Positions 17,279-26,354 are shown, counted from the stretch's first letter. The stretch is 64,000 nucleotides of DNA from an uncultured Bradyrhizobium sp. (GCF_947648125.1 NZ_CANSMR010000002.1:1-64000), one strand, 5' to 3'. The notes: generated from the sequence alone by a model not told the origin. Made by a program: numbers and translations.

Positions 17279-18061
17279 CTACTCCACCTTCGCCGGCGCG
17301 GGCTGTGTGGCCGGCTGCAACGAGACCTGGTTGGCGACGCGCGCGGCGTTGGCCATGCCGGCGAGCGCCGCGGCGCGCTGTTTCTGATCGTTGGCGCCGG
17401 GCTGCACCACGCCGGCCGACATGATCAGCGTCGCGGCGTCCTCGGTGCTCATCTCGATCTCGATGATCTTGCTTCTCGGCACGTAGAAGAAGAATCCGGT
17501 GGTCGGGTTCGGCGCGCACGGCAGGAACACCGAGATGTGCTCCTCCTCGCCGGGCAGGCTGGCCGCGAGCTCGGAGCTCGGCGCCTGCGAGATCAGCACG
17601 ATCGACCACATCCCGGGCGAGGGAAACTCGACCAGGCCGACGCGGCGGAAGCTCGATCCGTTGCCGGAGAACAGCGTCTCGAACACCTGCTTCAGACCGC
17701 GATAGATCGCGCGCACCGCAGGGATCCGTCCGAGCAGCCGCTCGCCGAGATCGACCAGGGTCCGCCCGATCAGATTGGCGGTGAGGAAGCCGAGCAAGGT
17801 CAGCGCGATGACGGCGACGATCAGGCCGGAACCGGGCAGCCCGAACGGCAGATAGGTCTCCGGCCGGTAGGCCGTGGGCACGAACGGCCGGACCAGGTTG
17901 TCGACCCAGTTCACGAACCACCAGGTCAGATAGAGCGTGATCGCAACCGGCCCGGCCACCACCAGGCCGGTCAGGAAATAGTTGCGGAAACGCGCCATCA
18001 GCCCGCGCGGGGCATCCGGGGGCAATTCACCCGTGACGGGAGGCACTTGGTTGGAGGTCAT
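17279..18061 (-). CDS. DUF502 family inner-membrane protein
   Basis: A 260-residue protein with two membrane segments (about residues 28-52 and 78-98), followed by the DUF502 body: RIPAVRAIYRGLKQVFETL, then VEFPSPGMWSIVLIS, and FLPCAPNPTTGFFFYVP. Function is unknown; DUF502 proteins are conserved in many bacteria and plants. The C-terminus is Ala/Pro-rich. It lies downstream of glmS on the same strand with about 107 bp between them. Confidence 0.88.
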   Translation of the reverse strand: MTSNQVPPVTGELPPDAPRGLMARFRNYFLTGLVVAGPVAITLYLTWWFVNWVDNLVRPFVPTAYRPETYLPFGLPGSGLIVAVIALTLLGFLTANLIGRTLVDLGERLLGRIPAVRAIYRGLKQVFETLFSGNGSSFRRVGLVEFPSPGMWSIVLISQAPSSELAASLPGEEEHISVFLPCAPNPTTGFFFYVPRSKIIEIEMSTEDAATLIMSAGVVQPGANDQKQRAAALAGMANAARVANQVSLQPATQPAPAKVE

Positions 18062-18168
18062 TGCGGTTCCAAGGTCGTCGAAGCGGCATCGAAGCGGCCG
18101 TTGCCCACCACCCAGCTAAGCCATTCTGACGCATTTTTGAAGGGGCCGTGTGACGGCCCGGCTTGCGG

Positions 18169-19995
18169 CTATTCGACCGTGACCGATTTGGCCAGATTCC
18201 GGGGCTGATCGACGTCCGTGCCCATGACAACGGCGGTATGATAGGCGAGCAGCTGCACCGGAACGGCATAGACCATCGGCGCGAAGGTCGCCCCCATGTC
18301 CGGCATCACGATCGTCACCAGCGACTGGATCGTCGCCTCCGCGGCGCCCTTGGCGTCGGTCATCAGGATGATCTTGCCGCCGCGGGCGGCGACCTCCTGC
18401 ATGTTGGACACGGTCTTCTCGAACACCTTGTCGTAGGGCGCGATCACCACGACCGGCATGTGCTCGTCGATCAGCGCGATCGGCCCGTGCTTGAGCTCGC
18501 CGGCGGCGTAACCCTCGGCATGGATGTAGGAGATTTCCTTCAGCTTCAGCGCGCCTTCCAGCGCCAGCGGATAGCTGGTGCCGCGACCAAGATAGAGCAC
18601 GTCGCGCGACTTCGAAATCTCGCGCGCCAGCTTCTCGATCTGCAGCTCGGTGGTCAGCGCCTCCGACATCAGACGCGGGATCTCGACCAGCCCATGCACC
18701 AGCTTGGCCTCGTCCGCATCGGAGAGCTCGCCGCGCGCCTTGCCGGCGGCAACCGCAAGCGAGGCCAGCACCATCAGCTGGCAGGTGAACGCCTTGGTCG
18801 AGGCGACGCCGATCTCGGGACCGGCCAGCGTCTGCAGCACGGTCTCGCTTTCGCGCGCGATCGTCGAGGTCGGCACGTTGACGACCGAGAGCGTGTGCGC
18901 GCCCTGCGCCTTGGCGTAGCGCAGCGCTGCCAGCGTGTCGGCGGTCTCGCCCGACTGCGAGATGAAGATCGCAAGGTCGCCCTTGCGCAGCGGCGCCTCG
19001 CGGTAGCGGAATTCGGAGGCGACATCGAGTTCGACCGGCAGCCGTGCCAGCCGCTCCAGCCAGTATTTTGCGACGAAGCCGGCGTAGCTCGCGGTGCCGC
19101 AGGCGGTGATCGAGATGCGCTGGATGTCCTTGAAGTCGAACGGCAGCTTGACCGGCAGGGCGACGCGCTCGGTCGCCATGTCGACGTAACGGGCGAGCGT
19201 GTGCCCGACCACTTCCGGCTGCTCGTGGATCTCTTTCGCCATGAAGTGGCGATAGTTCGCCTTGTCGACCAGAGCGGTCGCCGTCGTGTGCTTGATCGCC
19301 TCGCGATGGACGATGGCGTTGTCCTTGTCGAAGATCGTCGCGCCCTTGCGGGTCAGCACCACCCAGTCGCCGTCCTCGAGATAGCTGATCGTATCGGTGA
19401 ACGGCCCAAGCGCGATCGCATCCGAGCCGAGATACATCTCGCCCTCGCCATGGCCGACCGCGAGCGGCGGGCCGTTGCGGGCGCCGATCATCAGATCGTC
19501 CTGGCCGGCAAAGATGAAGCCGAGCGCGAAGGCGCCGCGCAGTTGTGACAGCACCGCCCTCACCGCCTCGACCGGCGCGACACCGCCCTTGAGCAGATCG
19601 TCGACCAGATGCACCACGACCTCGGTATCGGTCTCGGTCGAGAACACCGCGCCCTTGGACTCGAGATGCTCGCGCAGCTCGCGGAAGTTCTCGATGATGC
19701 CGTTATGCACCACGGCGACGCGTTCGGTGGCGTGCGGATGCGCGTTGTTCTCGGTCGGCCTGCCGTGAGTGGCCCAGCGGGTGTGGCCGATACCGGTGTG
19801 GCCGCCGAGCGGCTTGGCCTCCAGCCGGACCTCGAGGTTCTTCAGCTTGCCCTCGGCGCGGCGCCGCGCCAGGGAGCCGTTCTCCAGCGTCGCGACGCCG
19901 GCTGAATCATAGCCGCGGTACTCCAGCCGCTTCAGCGAATCCACCAGTTGCTCCGCGACCGGAGCGCGTCCAAGAATGCCGACGATGCCGCACAT
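18169..19995 (-). CDS. glmS: Glutamine-fructose-6-phosphate aminotransferase (isomerizing) GlmS
   Basis: 608 residues starting MCGIVGILGRAPVAEQLVDS; Cys2 is the N-terminal nucleophile of the class II glutaminase domain (to about 230), followed by two SIS domains (about 280-600, e.g. ITACGTASYAG and ISQSGETADTLAAL). The tail AKSVTVE matches the family. It makes glucosamine-6-phosphate for peptidoglycan and LPS precursors; glmU, two steps later, is at 26355-27713. The MCG start is fixed by the need for an N-terminal cysteine. No glmS ribozyme was recognised upstream. Confidence 0.98.
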   Translation of the reverse strand: MCGIVGILGRAPVAEQLVDSLKRLEYRGYDSAGVATLENGSLARRRAEGKLKNLEVRLEAKPLGGHTGIGHTRWATHGRPTENNAHPHATERVAVVHNGIIENFRELREHLESKGAVFSTETDTEVVVHLVDDLLKGGVAPVEAVRAVLSQLRGAFALGFIFAGQDDLMIGARNGPPLAVGHGEGEMYLGSDAIALGPFTDTISYLEDGDWVVLTRKGATIFDKDNAIVHREAIKHTTATALVDKANYRHFMAKEIHEQPEVVGHTLARYVDMATERVALPVKLPFDFKDIQRISITACGTASYAGFVAKYWLERLARLPVELDVASEFRYREAPLRKGDLAIFISQSGETADTLAALRYAKAQGAHTLSVVNVPTSTIARESETVLQTLAGPEIGVASTKAFTCQLMVLASLAVAAGKARGELSDADEAKLVHGLVEIPRLMSEALTTELQIEKLAREISKSRDVLYLGRGTSYPLALEGALKLKEISYIHAEGYAAGELKHGPIALIDEHMPVVVIAPYDKVFEKTVSNMQEVAARGGKIILMTDAKGAAEATIQSLVTIVMPDMGATFAPMVYAVPVQLLAYHTAVVMGTDVDQPRNLAKSVTVE

Positions 19996-20205
19996 GCGGT
20001 TCAATGTCCCCAAAAATCGCCGAAAATTTGCCAAAGCGGCGACACGGTCCCTTAACGGGAATCGCCAGCCGCAAGATACTCAATAATTATTGCCGATTGC
20101 GACAGTCTTAAACGGCAAGGTCGATGCGAAAGGCTGGTTAATCGGGGCTAACTATTTTGGCAAGAGCGCGTCAACGTCGCCTAACGCAGCGGTGTCCCCA
20201 AGCCT

Positions 20206-20394
20206 TCACTCCCCCAGCATCGCGCAGGTGAACAGGCCCACGAAGGTCCAAAATATCATTCCGCAGAACATCGCTACGAGGTCGTGCGGCCGTAGGCCAA
20301 CCAGACCCCACAGCCCGCGGCCGGTCTTGGTTAGGAACGCATCGAACAACATTTCGGCCAGGCCGCGAACCAGACTATCGATCACGGTTCCCAT
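20206..20394 (-). CDS. Small membrane protein, unknown (downstream partner of the pair)
   Basis: A 62-residue protein: an N-terminal amphipathic stretch, then one strong membrane segment (VAMFCGMIFWTFVGLFTCAM) near the C-terminus. It overlaps the end of the upstream small membrane gene. The ATG at 20394 gives a 13-base overlap; a GTG at 20385 would give a tight GTGA overlap with the upstream stop codon and is equally possible. Translational coupling with the upstream gene is likely. No family recognised. Confidence 0.55.
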   Translation of the reverse strand: MGTVIDSLVRGLAEMLFDAFLTKTGRGLWGLVGLRPHDLVAMFCGMIFWTFVGLFTCAMLGE

Positions 20395-20654
20395 CCCTGG
20401 GCCCGCAGCCACATTTCACGGCACGCCATCAGCATGCCGAGCAGTCCCATCTTGAGGAGATAGAGATTGAAACCGAACGCGAGCAGGAAGCCGACCCGAT
20501 CGGTGCTGCAGGAGACGAAATCCGCCCCTCCGAACATTTTCCGATGCATCGCCAATTGGCCCGTCTCGGTCCACTGATAGAGTCGTTCGCCGCCGGCATA
20601 GGCAAGCAGACTGCAAAAGATTCCGAATAGAAAGACGGCGGCAATCTTGCGCAT
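20382..20654 (-). CDS. Small membrane protein, unknown (upstream partner of the pair)
   Basis: A 90-residue protein with an N-terminal hydrophobic segment (AAVFLFGIFCSLLAYAGG, membrane anchor or signal), a polar loop with one cysteine, and a second hydrophobic stretch (VGFLLAFGFNLYLLKMGLLG). It ends RAQGWEP. It overlaps the downstream gene and is divergent from the small gene at 20693. Function unknown. Confidence 0.6.
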   Translation of the reverse strand: MRKIAAVFLFGIFCSLLAYAGGERLYQWTETGQLAMHRKMFGGADFVSCSTDRVGFLLAFGFNLYLLKMGLLGMLMACREMWLRAQGWEP

Positions 20655-20692
20655 GAAGCATTATTAGCCGCTGCTGGCTAAGGAATATTTTC

Positions 20693-20914
20693 GTGCGCGG
20701 CAAGCCATTCCCGGGTGAACGCCTGCTGCACCGGCTGCTCGACAAGACGTACTACGCCCACATTCTTCCGCCGTTGCCCGAACCCGACTCCACGCGACGC
20801 GGCAATGCAGAGCGCGAACTGGCGGGACTTCTCGGCAAGGGCGATCAGGCGCTCGGCGCCATCATCGGTTGGCTGGAACGAATTCGAGAGAGCATCTCGA
20901 CCCGCAAGGGCTAG
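20693..20914 (+). CDS. Possible small protein, unknown
   Basis: A 73-residue frame starting at GTG, with an AAGGA sequence about ten bases upstream. The product has an amphipathic C-terminal helix (GAIIGWLERIRESIS) and no recognisable family. It is divergent from the small membrane pair with 38 bp between. Support is limited to coding appearance and the ribosome-binding site. Confidence 0.4.
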   Translation: MRGKPFPGERLLHRLLDKTYYAHILPPLPEPDSTRRGNAERELAGLLGKGDQALGAIIGWLERIRESISTRKG

Positions 20915-20985
20915 CGCAAGCCGTCATCAGCGCGTCGCACGTCCGCGTCGATCGCAACACCGGCGTCCAGTTCCTGCCGGACGCC

Positions 20986-21780
20986 TCAGTGTTCGACCCG
21001 GTAGAGCCGCCAGCGCTCCGGCACGCCCTTGAGCTGGTGGGCGCCGCGATCCTTGAAACGGATCTCGGACTCCAGCATCAGATTCCTGACCGCGCTCGAG
21101 ACCAGCACCTCGCCGGCACGTGCCTTGGCGGCGACGCGCGCACCAATGTGAAACGCGAGACCGATGACCTCCGCGCCGCTCACCTTGTATTCGCCGGCAT
21201 GTAATCCCACCCTGATCTCGAGCCCGAGCGTGCGCACGGCCTTGACGATCGCGGTCGCACAATCGATCCCGGCAGCGGGCGCGCGGAACGTCGCCAGCAC
21301 ACCGTCTCCCGTCGTCACGACCTCCTTGCCGCGCAAAGCCTTCAGCTCGCGGCGGACGGCGGCGTAATAATGGTTCATCACCGTCGCCCAACGCGCGTCG
21401 CCGAGCCGCGCGGCTTTTTCGGTGGATCGGACGATGTCGACAAAGAGGATCGTGGCGAGCGCCTGTTTGAGCTCCGAGCCCCGGTCGGCGGTCCGGCGCC
21501 GGTTCGCAATATTTCCCGTCAGCGGTTCATAGCTATGGCTGCGCCGCCGCGCGATTGCGGCCTTGGTGTAGTCCTGGGCACGCGGCACCGTGCGGCAGCG
21601 AATGGTTTTTTCCTGCGGTGGAAACGTCCAGTAGACCTTTCGCCCGGCTCCAGCGCCCTGAACCTCCACGGCGCCCCATTTCAGGAAGACCGTCGAGCCG
21701 GCCCGTCGGATGCACCATGCCTTCGACGTGTATCCGGACACGTTCGATTGATGGACTCCGATGCGAAGGAATTTGGGCAT
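20986..21780 (-). CDS. Class III adenylate/guanylate cyclase with WGR-like N-terminal region
   Basis: A 264-residue protein. Residues about 15-60 (KAWCIRRAGSTVFLKWGAVE) resemble a WGR domain, a nucleic-acid-associated module; this part is tentative. Residues about 105-260 form a class III cyclase domain: metal-binding Asp115 in FVDIVRSTEKAARLGD and Asp159 in VVTTGDGVLATF are both present, and GLEIRVGLHAGEY is the following conserved strand. Both metal aspartates are kept, so it is probably an active soluble cyclase. ATG 21780 was chosen as the first start giving the WGR-like part. No nearby cAMP-binding regulator. Confidence 0.8.
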   Translation of the reverse strand: MPKFLRIGVHQSNVSGYTSKAWCIRRAGSTVFLKWGAVEVQGAGAGRKVYWTFPPQEKTIRCRTVPRAQDYTKAAIARRRSHSYEPLTGNIANRRRTADRGSELKQALATILFVDIVRSTEKAARLGDARWATVMNHYYAAVRRELKALRGKEVVTTGDGVLATFRAPAAGIDCATAIVKAVRTLGLEIRVGLHAGEYKVSGAEVIGLAFHIGARVAAKARAGEVLVSSAVRNLMLESEIRFKDRGAHQLKGVPERWRLYRVEH

Positions 21781-21920
21781 GAGCGTCCGGCCGATCGAAC
21801 GAGCGCCTGGGGGCAAACCTGGGATAAAGCGTAGCCATACATTTCCGCATTGGCAACGGTGCTCGTTTCCGCACCGATCAAAAGCGCCGGGCTCTGCAAT
21901 GTCCGAGAATCAGCTCTTGG

Positions 21921-22985
21921 TCAGCTCCGGTATTCGCGCCTCTGCCCATTCGATACGGCGTCAGCGTCGACGGACAGAATTGCCCCGTCCTGCGCTTTCG
22001 TTGTCGGCTGTTCTTCATCGCTAAATCGGGCCGGGGTCAGCCGGCTGCGGTCGACCGTCATGCCAAAGATGTCGAAGCGATTGTAGTAGCCGACCACGTC
22101 GTGAAACTGCTTCGGCTCGACGCAGCGATTGAGATCGATCTCCGCGTAGGCGATCCCTTCCTGGTCCTGCAATTCATCGCCAAACACACCACCCGTCGGA
22201 TCGACGAAGAAGCTCGCCGCACGCGGCGTCTGGTCGATCACGTCGGCGACGGTTCTGTCGCGTTCAATCAGGAAGGCCCGCATCGGCTGGTCCATGTAGC
22301 CGGCGGTGACGATCCCGAATACCTTGGCTTCGAAGCAGTGGGCGCTGGCCCGGATGCGGTTGGCGGCGACGTTGTCGAAATTGCCGCCGCCTGCCGGACG
22401 CCTTGTGGGCCACATCGGCGGCCAGCTCGAGATGTGCACCTGTTCGCCCTGCGCCATCAGTGCGAAGCGGGCCAATGGATTGGTGTTCTCGCCACAGATC
22501 AGCCCACCGATCCGGCCCTGCCGTGTCTCGGCGACCTTAAGGCCCGCACCGTCTCCCGACGACCACACCAGCTTCTCATAGAAGGTCGGAACCAGCTTGC
22601 GGTGATGGACCAGAATTTCGCCGGTCTCGCCGATCAACAGGTTCGAGTTCCACAGTCCGCCAACGCTGACGGCCGAACGCTCGCTGATGCCGATCGAGAC
22701 GGTGACGCCGAGGCTGCGCGCCTCGGCGCACAGCCGCGCCACTTCCGGCCCGTCCACCAGCACGGATTGCGCCGCCATGCGCACGAACAGATCGTGATTG
22801 TCGATCGGCGGCCAGAGCGCGGCCCAGACCGGAAAGGCGGGAATGTAGGTTTCAGGAAACGCGATCAGCTCGGCGCCGGCGCTGGCTGCCTCGCGCATGA
22901 TGGCGATCGCCTTTTCGGTGGTCGCCCGGCTGTCGAGGAAGACGGGCGCGGCGTGGACGGCAGCAGCCTTGAAACGAGGGAGCAT
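21921..22985 (-). CDS. Nitrilase (carbon-nitrogen hydrolase family)
   Basis: A 354-residue protein starting MLPRFKAAAVHAAPVFLD. The full catalytic triad is visible: Glu45 (FPETYIP), Lys130 (HHRKLVPTFYEKL) and Cys164 (GLICGENTNPLARF). The CGENTNP context and length fit true nitrilases, which convert organic nitriles to carboxylic acids and ammonia, rather than amidases. The ATG at 22985 is used instead of longer in-frame starts. The LysR gene is divergent, 160 bp away, and is its probable regulator. Confidence 0.88.
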   Translation of the reverse strand: MLPRFKAAAVHAAPVFLDSRATTEKAIAIMREAASAGAELIAFPETYIPAFPVWAALWPPIDNHDLFVRMAAQSVLVDGPEVARLCAEARSLGVTVSIGISERSAVSVGGLWNSNLLIGETGEILVHHRKLVPTFYEKLVWSSGDGAGLKVAETRQGRIGGLICGENTNPLARFALMAQGEQVHISSWPPMWPTRRPAGGGNFDNVAANRIRASAHCFEAKVFGIVTAGYMDQPMRAFLIERDRTVADVIDQTPRAASFFVDPTGGVFGDELQDQEGIAYAEIDLNRCVEPKQFHDVVGYYNRFDIFGMTVDRSRLTPARFSDEEQPTTKAQDGAILSVDADAVSNGQRREYRS

Positions 22986-23145
22986 GACGAAAATTCCGGC
23001 TAGGATGGGTGAGCGAAGCGGTATCATCCCTGCCTTCCCGGCATGCATGGGAATTGTCGCAAGGTCGGTTGCGAAGGATCGGAGCCATCACGCGTTGGAA
23101 CGGGAATTGCTTTGCTGACAGGGGCCGTAAATCCGGAGGCAGGTC

Positions 23146-24096
23146 ATGTTCGATACGATCAACTGGGACGATTTGCGGGTCTTCCTCTGCGCCGCTCGCG
23201 CCGGAAATTTGAGTCAGACGGCAAAGCGGCTGCGGCTGGATCATTCCACCGTGAGCCGGCGGATCGCCCAGATGGAAGCTTCCCTCGGGATTGCGGTGTT
23301 CGAACGCCACCGCACCGGGCTCAAGCTCAACGAAGTCGGCGAGCGCTTGCTGCGTCATGCCGAGCGGGTTGAGAGCGCGGTGATCGCCATTCGTGAGGAA
23401 GCCAGCGCCAGCGACACCCAGGGCCTCGTCGGGACCGTGCGGCTCGCCACCATGGAGGGGATCGCCTCGCTCTATCTGGCGCAACGCTTTGCGCACCTGC
23501 GGCGCACCGCGCCGCAACTCTCCGTCGAACTCGTCACATCGGCGCAGACGGTCTACGTGCACAAGCGCGAAGCCGATCTGTTCGTGTCCTTCTTCCGGCC
23601 ACCCGGTCCGGGCCTGATCTCGGAGCGCATCGGCAAGTTCCGGCTCGGGCTATTCGCGAGCCAGAGCTATCTCGACCATCACGGCATGCCTGCAAGCCTT
23701 CGCGAGCTCGCCGATCATTGGTTCGTCTCCTATATCGAGGACCTGATCCAGGTCGATTCGGTACGCTGGCTCGCCGACGTCATCGAGGAGCCGAAGATCG
23801 CCTTCCACTCCAACAGCATGATCGCACAGATGAACGCCGCGGCGGGCGGCCTCGGCATCGTCATGCTGCCGAGCTTTGCCACCAACGACCGGCCCGACCT
23901 GATCCCCGTGCTGCCCACCCTCGCCGGCACCGTTCGCGAGGTCTGGCTCAACGTCCACAGCGACCTGCAATTTGCGCCCCGCATCCGCGCTGTCCGCGCG
24001 TTTCTGAAAAATACCTTGAAGCAGGACCCCGACATGCAGGTCTCGCTGGCCGATGCCGTGCCGCAGCCGCGCACGGCAGATTGCAAAAATCCATAG
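23146..24096 (+). CDS. LysR-family transcriptional regulator
   Basis: 316 residues. N-terminal winged helix (NWDDLRVFLCAARAGNLSQ, then HSTVSRRIAQMEASLGIAVF) and a substrate-binding domain from about residue 95. Divergent placement against the nitrilase gene suggests it controls that gene in response to a nitrile or its product; this is inferred from position. The C-terminal tail after residue 300 is unusual in composition and may be a late addition. Confidence 0.9.
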   Translation: MFDTINWDDLRVFLCAARAGNLSQTAKRLRLDHSTVSRRIAQMEASLGIAVFERHRTGLKLNEVGERLLRHAERVESAVIAIREEASASDTQGLVGTVRLATMEGIASLYLAQRFAHLRRTAPQLSVELVTSAQTVYVHKREADLFVSFFRPPGPGLISERIGKFRLGLFASQSYLDHHGMPASLRELADHWFVSYIEDLIQVDSVRWLADVIEEPKIAFHSNSMIAQMNAAAGGLGIVMLPSFATNDRPDLIPVLPTLAGTVREVWLNVHSDLQFAPRIRAVRAFLKNTLKQDPDMQVSLADAVPQPRTADCKNP

Positions 24097-24174
24097 TTCC
24101 CTTCGCTCGGAGCCCGGCTGAAGCTCGCCCGATTGGCGCAAGGTAGCGCGCGCTGAAGTTTTGAGGGGGCAAAC

Positions 24175-24477
24175 ATGAACGTGGTTATTCCAGGCAAACC
24201 CGATCCGGCGCCGAGCGTCAGCGCCCTGGCCAAGAAACTGGCCAGGAAGCGGCTGATCGTCGCGCTTGTGCTCAGTGCCGCGATGATCGTGATCTATTTC
24301 GGCTTCATGGGGCTGTTCGCGTTCGACAAGCCGCTGCTCGGCACCATCCTGGTGCCCGGCCTGTCGCTCTGCATTGTGCTCGGCCCGCTCGTCATCATCT
24401 CCTCCTTCGCGCTCTGCCTGGTCTACGTGGTGTGGGCGAACCGGGTGTTCGATGCCGGCATCCGCAATCTTCGCTGA
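24175..24477 (+). CDS. DUF485 family inner-membrane protein (YjcH-like)
   Basis: A 100-residue protein with two membrane segments: LIVALVLSAAMIVIYFGFMG, and a second near residues 60-85. This matches DUF485/YjcH, the small partner encoded just before acetate permease ActP in many proteobacteria. Its stop is 14 bp before the actP start, so the two form an operon. Role of YjcH is not established. Confidence 0.87.
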   Translation: MNVVIPGKPDPAPSVSALAKKLARKRLIVALVLSAAMIVIYFGFMGLFAFDKPLLGTILVPGLSLCIVLGPLVIISSFALCLVYVVWANRVFDAGIRNLR

Positions 24478-24491
24478 ACGGGCAGAGAAAG

Positions 24492-26075
24492 ATGGGCAAC
24501 AGCACGCTCTCGATCGGGTTCTTCTTCGCCTTCATGGCGTTGACGCTGGCGATCACCTATTGGGCCGCACGGCGCACGCGCACCACCGAACACTTCTTCG
24601 CCGCCGGCGGCCAGGTCACGCCGTGGCAGAACGGTTGGGCCCTCGCAGGTGACTTCCTGAGCGCCGCCGCCCTGCTCGGAATTGCCGGCATCGTCACCTC
24701 AAACGGCTTCGACGGCATGATCTATTCGATCGGGTGGCTGGTCGGTTGGCCGATCATTCTGTTCCTGATCGTCGAACCGCTCCGCAACGTCGGCCGCTTT
24801 ACCTTCGCCGACGTCGTGGCCTATCGGCTGCGCCAGCGCCCGGTGCGCCTCGCCGGCGCCGTCGGGACGCTGGCCGTCATCCTGTTCTACCTGATCGCCC
24901 AGATGGTCGCGACGGGATCGCTGATCAAGCTGCTGTTCGGCCTGCCCTACACCTGGTCGGTCGTCGTGGTCGGCAGCGTCATGCTGGTCTATGTGCTGTT
25001 CGGCGGCATGTTGGCGACGACCTGGGTGCAGGTGGTGAAGGCTGCGCTGCTGATGGGAGGCGGCATCCTGCTCGCTTTTCTCGTGTTGACCCATTTCGAC
25101 ATGAACCCGCTCAAGCTGTTCGCCGCGGCATCCGAGAAATACGGCACCAAGGTCCTGCAGCCGGGATCGAAGGTGGTCTCGGGCCAATGGGACGCGATCT
25201 CGCTCGGGCTCGGCCTGATGTTCGGAACCGCCGCGATGCCGCATGTGCTGATGCGGGCCTATACGGTGAAGGATGCCAAGGCCGCGCGGCTGTCGATCCT
25301 CTATGCCACCGGCCTGATCGGCGTCTTTCATCTCATGGTCTTCATCATCGGCTTTGGCGCCATGGTGCTGGTCGGCGCCGACGCGGTGGCAAAGGCCGGA
25401 GGCGGCGGCAACATGGCAGCGCCGCTGCTCGCGCTCACGGTCGGCGGCAATGCCTTCTTCGGCTTCATCTGTGCGGTCGCATTCGCGACCATGCTCGCCG
25501 TCGTCGCGGGGCTGACGCTGTCGGGCGTCGCCACGCTCTGCCATGACGTCTGGACCAATGTGATCCGCAACGGCACCGCTTCCGAGGCCGAGCAGCTCAA
25601 GGTCGCGCGTGTCGCGACCGTCATGATTTCGATCTTCGCGATCTTTCTCGGCATCGCGTTCGAGGGCCAGAACGTCGCCTTCATGGCGGGCCTTGCGTTC
25701 TCGATCGCCTGCGCCGCCAATTTCCCCTCGCTGGTGCTCGCCATCACCTGGCGCCGCTTCACGACGCCTGCAGCCGTGGCGAGCATCCTCGTCGGCACGC
25801 TGAGCTCGCTTGTGCTGATCTACCTGTCGCCGACCATCCAGGTCGACATTCTCGGCAAGCCGCTGGCCGCGATCGAGCATCAATGGTGGTTCGTGTCGCT
25901 GCGCAACCCGGCGATTATCAGCATGCCGCTATCGTTCGCGGTCGCGATCCTGCTGTCGCTGGTCACGCAGGAGAAGAACGCCGACCTCGCCTTTGACGAG
26001 ATGCAGCGGCGCATCCTGCTCGGACCGGTTCAGCCGAACGCCAGCAAGCAGGGCGAGGTGAAGAGTGCGGCCTGA
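24492..26075 (+). CDS. actP: Cation/acetate symporter ActP-like (SSS family)
   Basis: A 527-residue sodium:solute symporter with about thirteen membrane segments. The N-terminus GNSTLSIGFFFAFMALTLAI, followed by ARRTRTTEHFFAAGG and the segment GWALAGDFLSAAALLGIAG, are characteristic of ActP-type permeases for acetate, glycolate or related monocarboxylates. The ATG at 24492 follows a purine-rich AGAGAAAG ribosome-binding site. Paired with the DUF485 gene upstream; no acs gene in the window. Confidence 0.9.
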   Translation: MGNSTLSIGFFFAFMALTLAITYWAARRTRTTEHFFAAGGQVTPWQNGWALAGDFLSAAALLGIAGIVTSNGFDGMIYSIGWLVGWPIILFLIVEPLRNVGRFTFADVVAYRLRQRPVRLAGAVGTLAVILFYLIAQMVATGSLIKLLFGLPYTWSVVVVGSVMLVYVLFGGMLATTWVQVVKAALLMGGGILLAFLVLTHFDMNPLKLFAAASEKYGTKVLQPGSKVVSGQWDAISLGLGLMFGTAAMPHVLMRAYTVKDAKAARLSILYATGLIGVFHLMVFIIGFGAMVLVGADAVAKAGGGGNMAAPLLALTVGGNAFFGFICAVAFATMLAVVAGLTLSGVATLCHDVWTNVIRNGTASEAEQLKVARVATVMISIFAIFLGIAFEGQNVAFMAGLAFSIACAANFPSLVLAITWRRFTTPAAVASILVGTLSSLVLIYLSPTIQVDILGKPLAAIEHQWWFVSLRNPAIISMPLSFAVAILLSLVTQEKNADLAFDEMQRRILLGPVQPNASKQGEVKSAA

Positions 26076-26141
26076 ACCGCGGCGCGCAAGGCGAGATGTC
26101 GCGATAGCGCGGTAGCTCACATATCGTGCAACACACTCAGT

Positions 26142-26262
26142 GTCGTCCTGGCGAAAGCCAGGACCCATTACCCCTTACGCCAATTGCTGCGCGACGCTGG
26201 GGCCCCAATCCCTCTCACAATCACATGTAGTGGTTATGGGTCCTGGCTTTCGCCAGGACGAC
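26142..26262. repeat. Paired hairpin repeat (REPIN-like) with GAAA loops
   Basis: Two inverted arms (26142-26170 and 26234-26262) match over about 27 bases, and each arm is itself a hairpin, TCCTGGC-GAAA-GCCAGGA or its complement TTTC. This is the architecture of REP doublets. It lies between the convergent 3' ends of actP and glmU and could also act to end transcription. Confidence 0.85.
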
Positions 26263-26354
26263 GATTGGGGAGATTGCGTGCTCAAATCTATCACCGTTCT
26301 GCCGGCACAATGGCGAAGCCGTTGCGTCGGCGTGACGACAATCACGCCAACCCC

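Noticed and set aside
18143-18159. Hairpin GGGCCGT/ACGGCCC after glmS as a terminator
   Set aside because: The stem is good but no T run follows on the glmS strand and the loop is only three bases; not supported as an intrinsic terminator.
19996-20205. glmS ribozyme or riboswitch upstream of glmS
   Set aside because: No recognisable ribozyme core in the 210-bp region; such ribozymes are known from Gram-positive bacteria.
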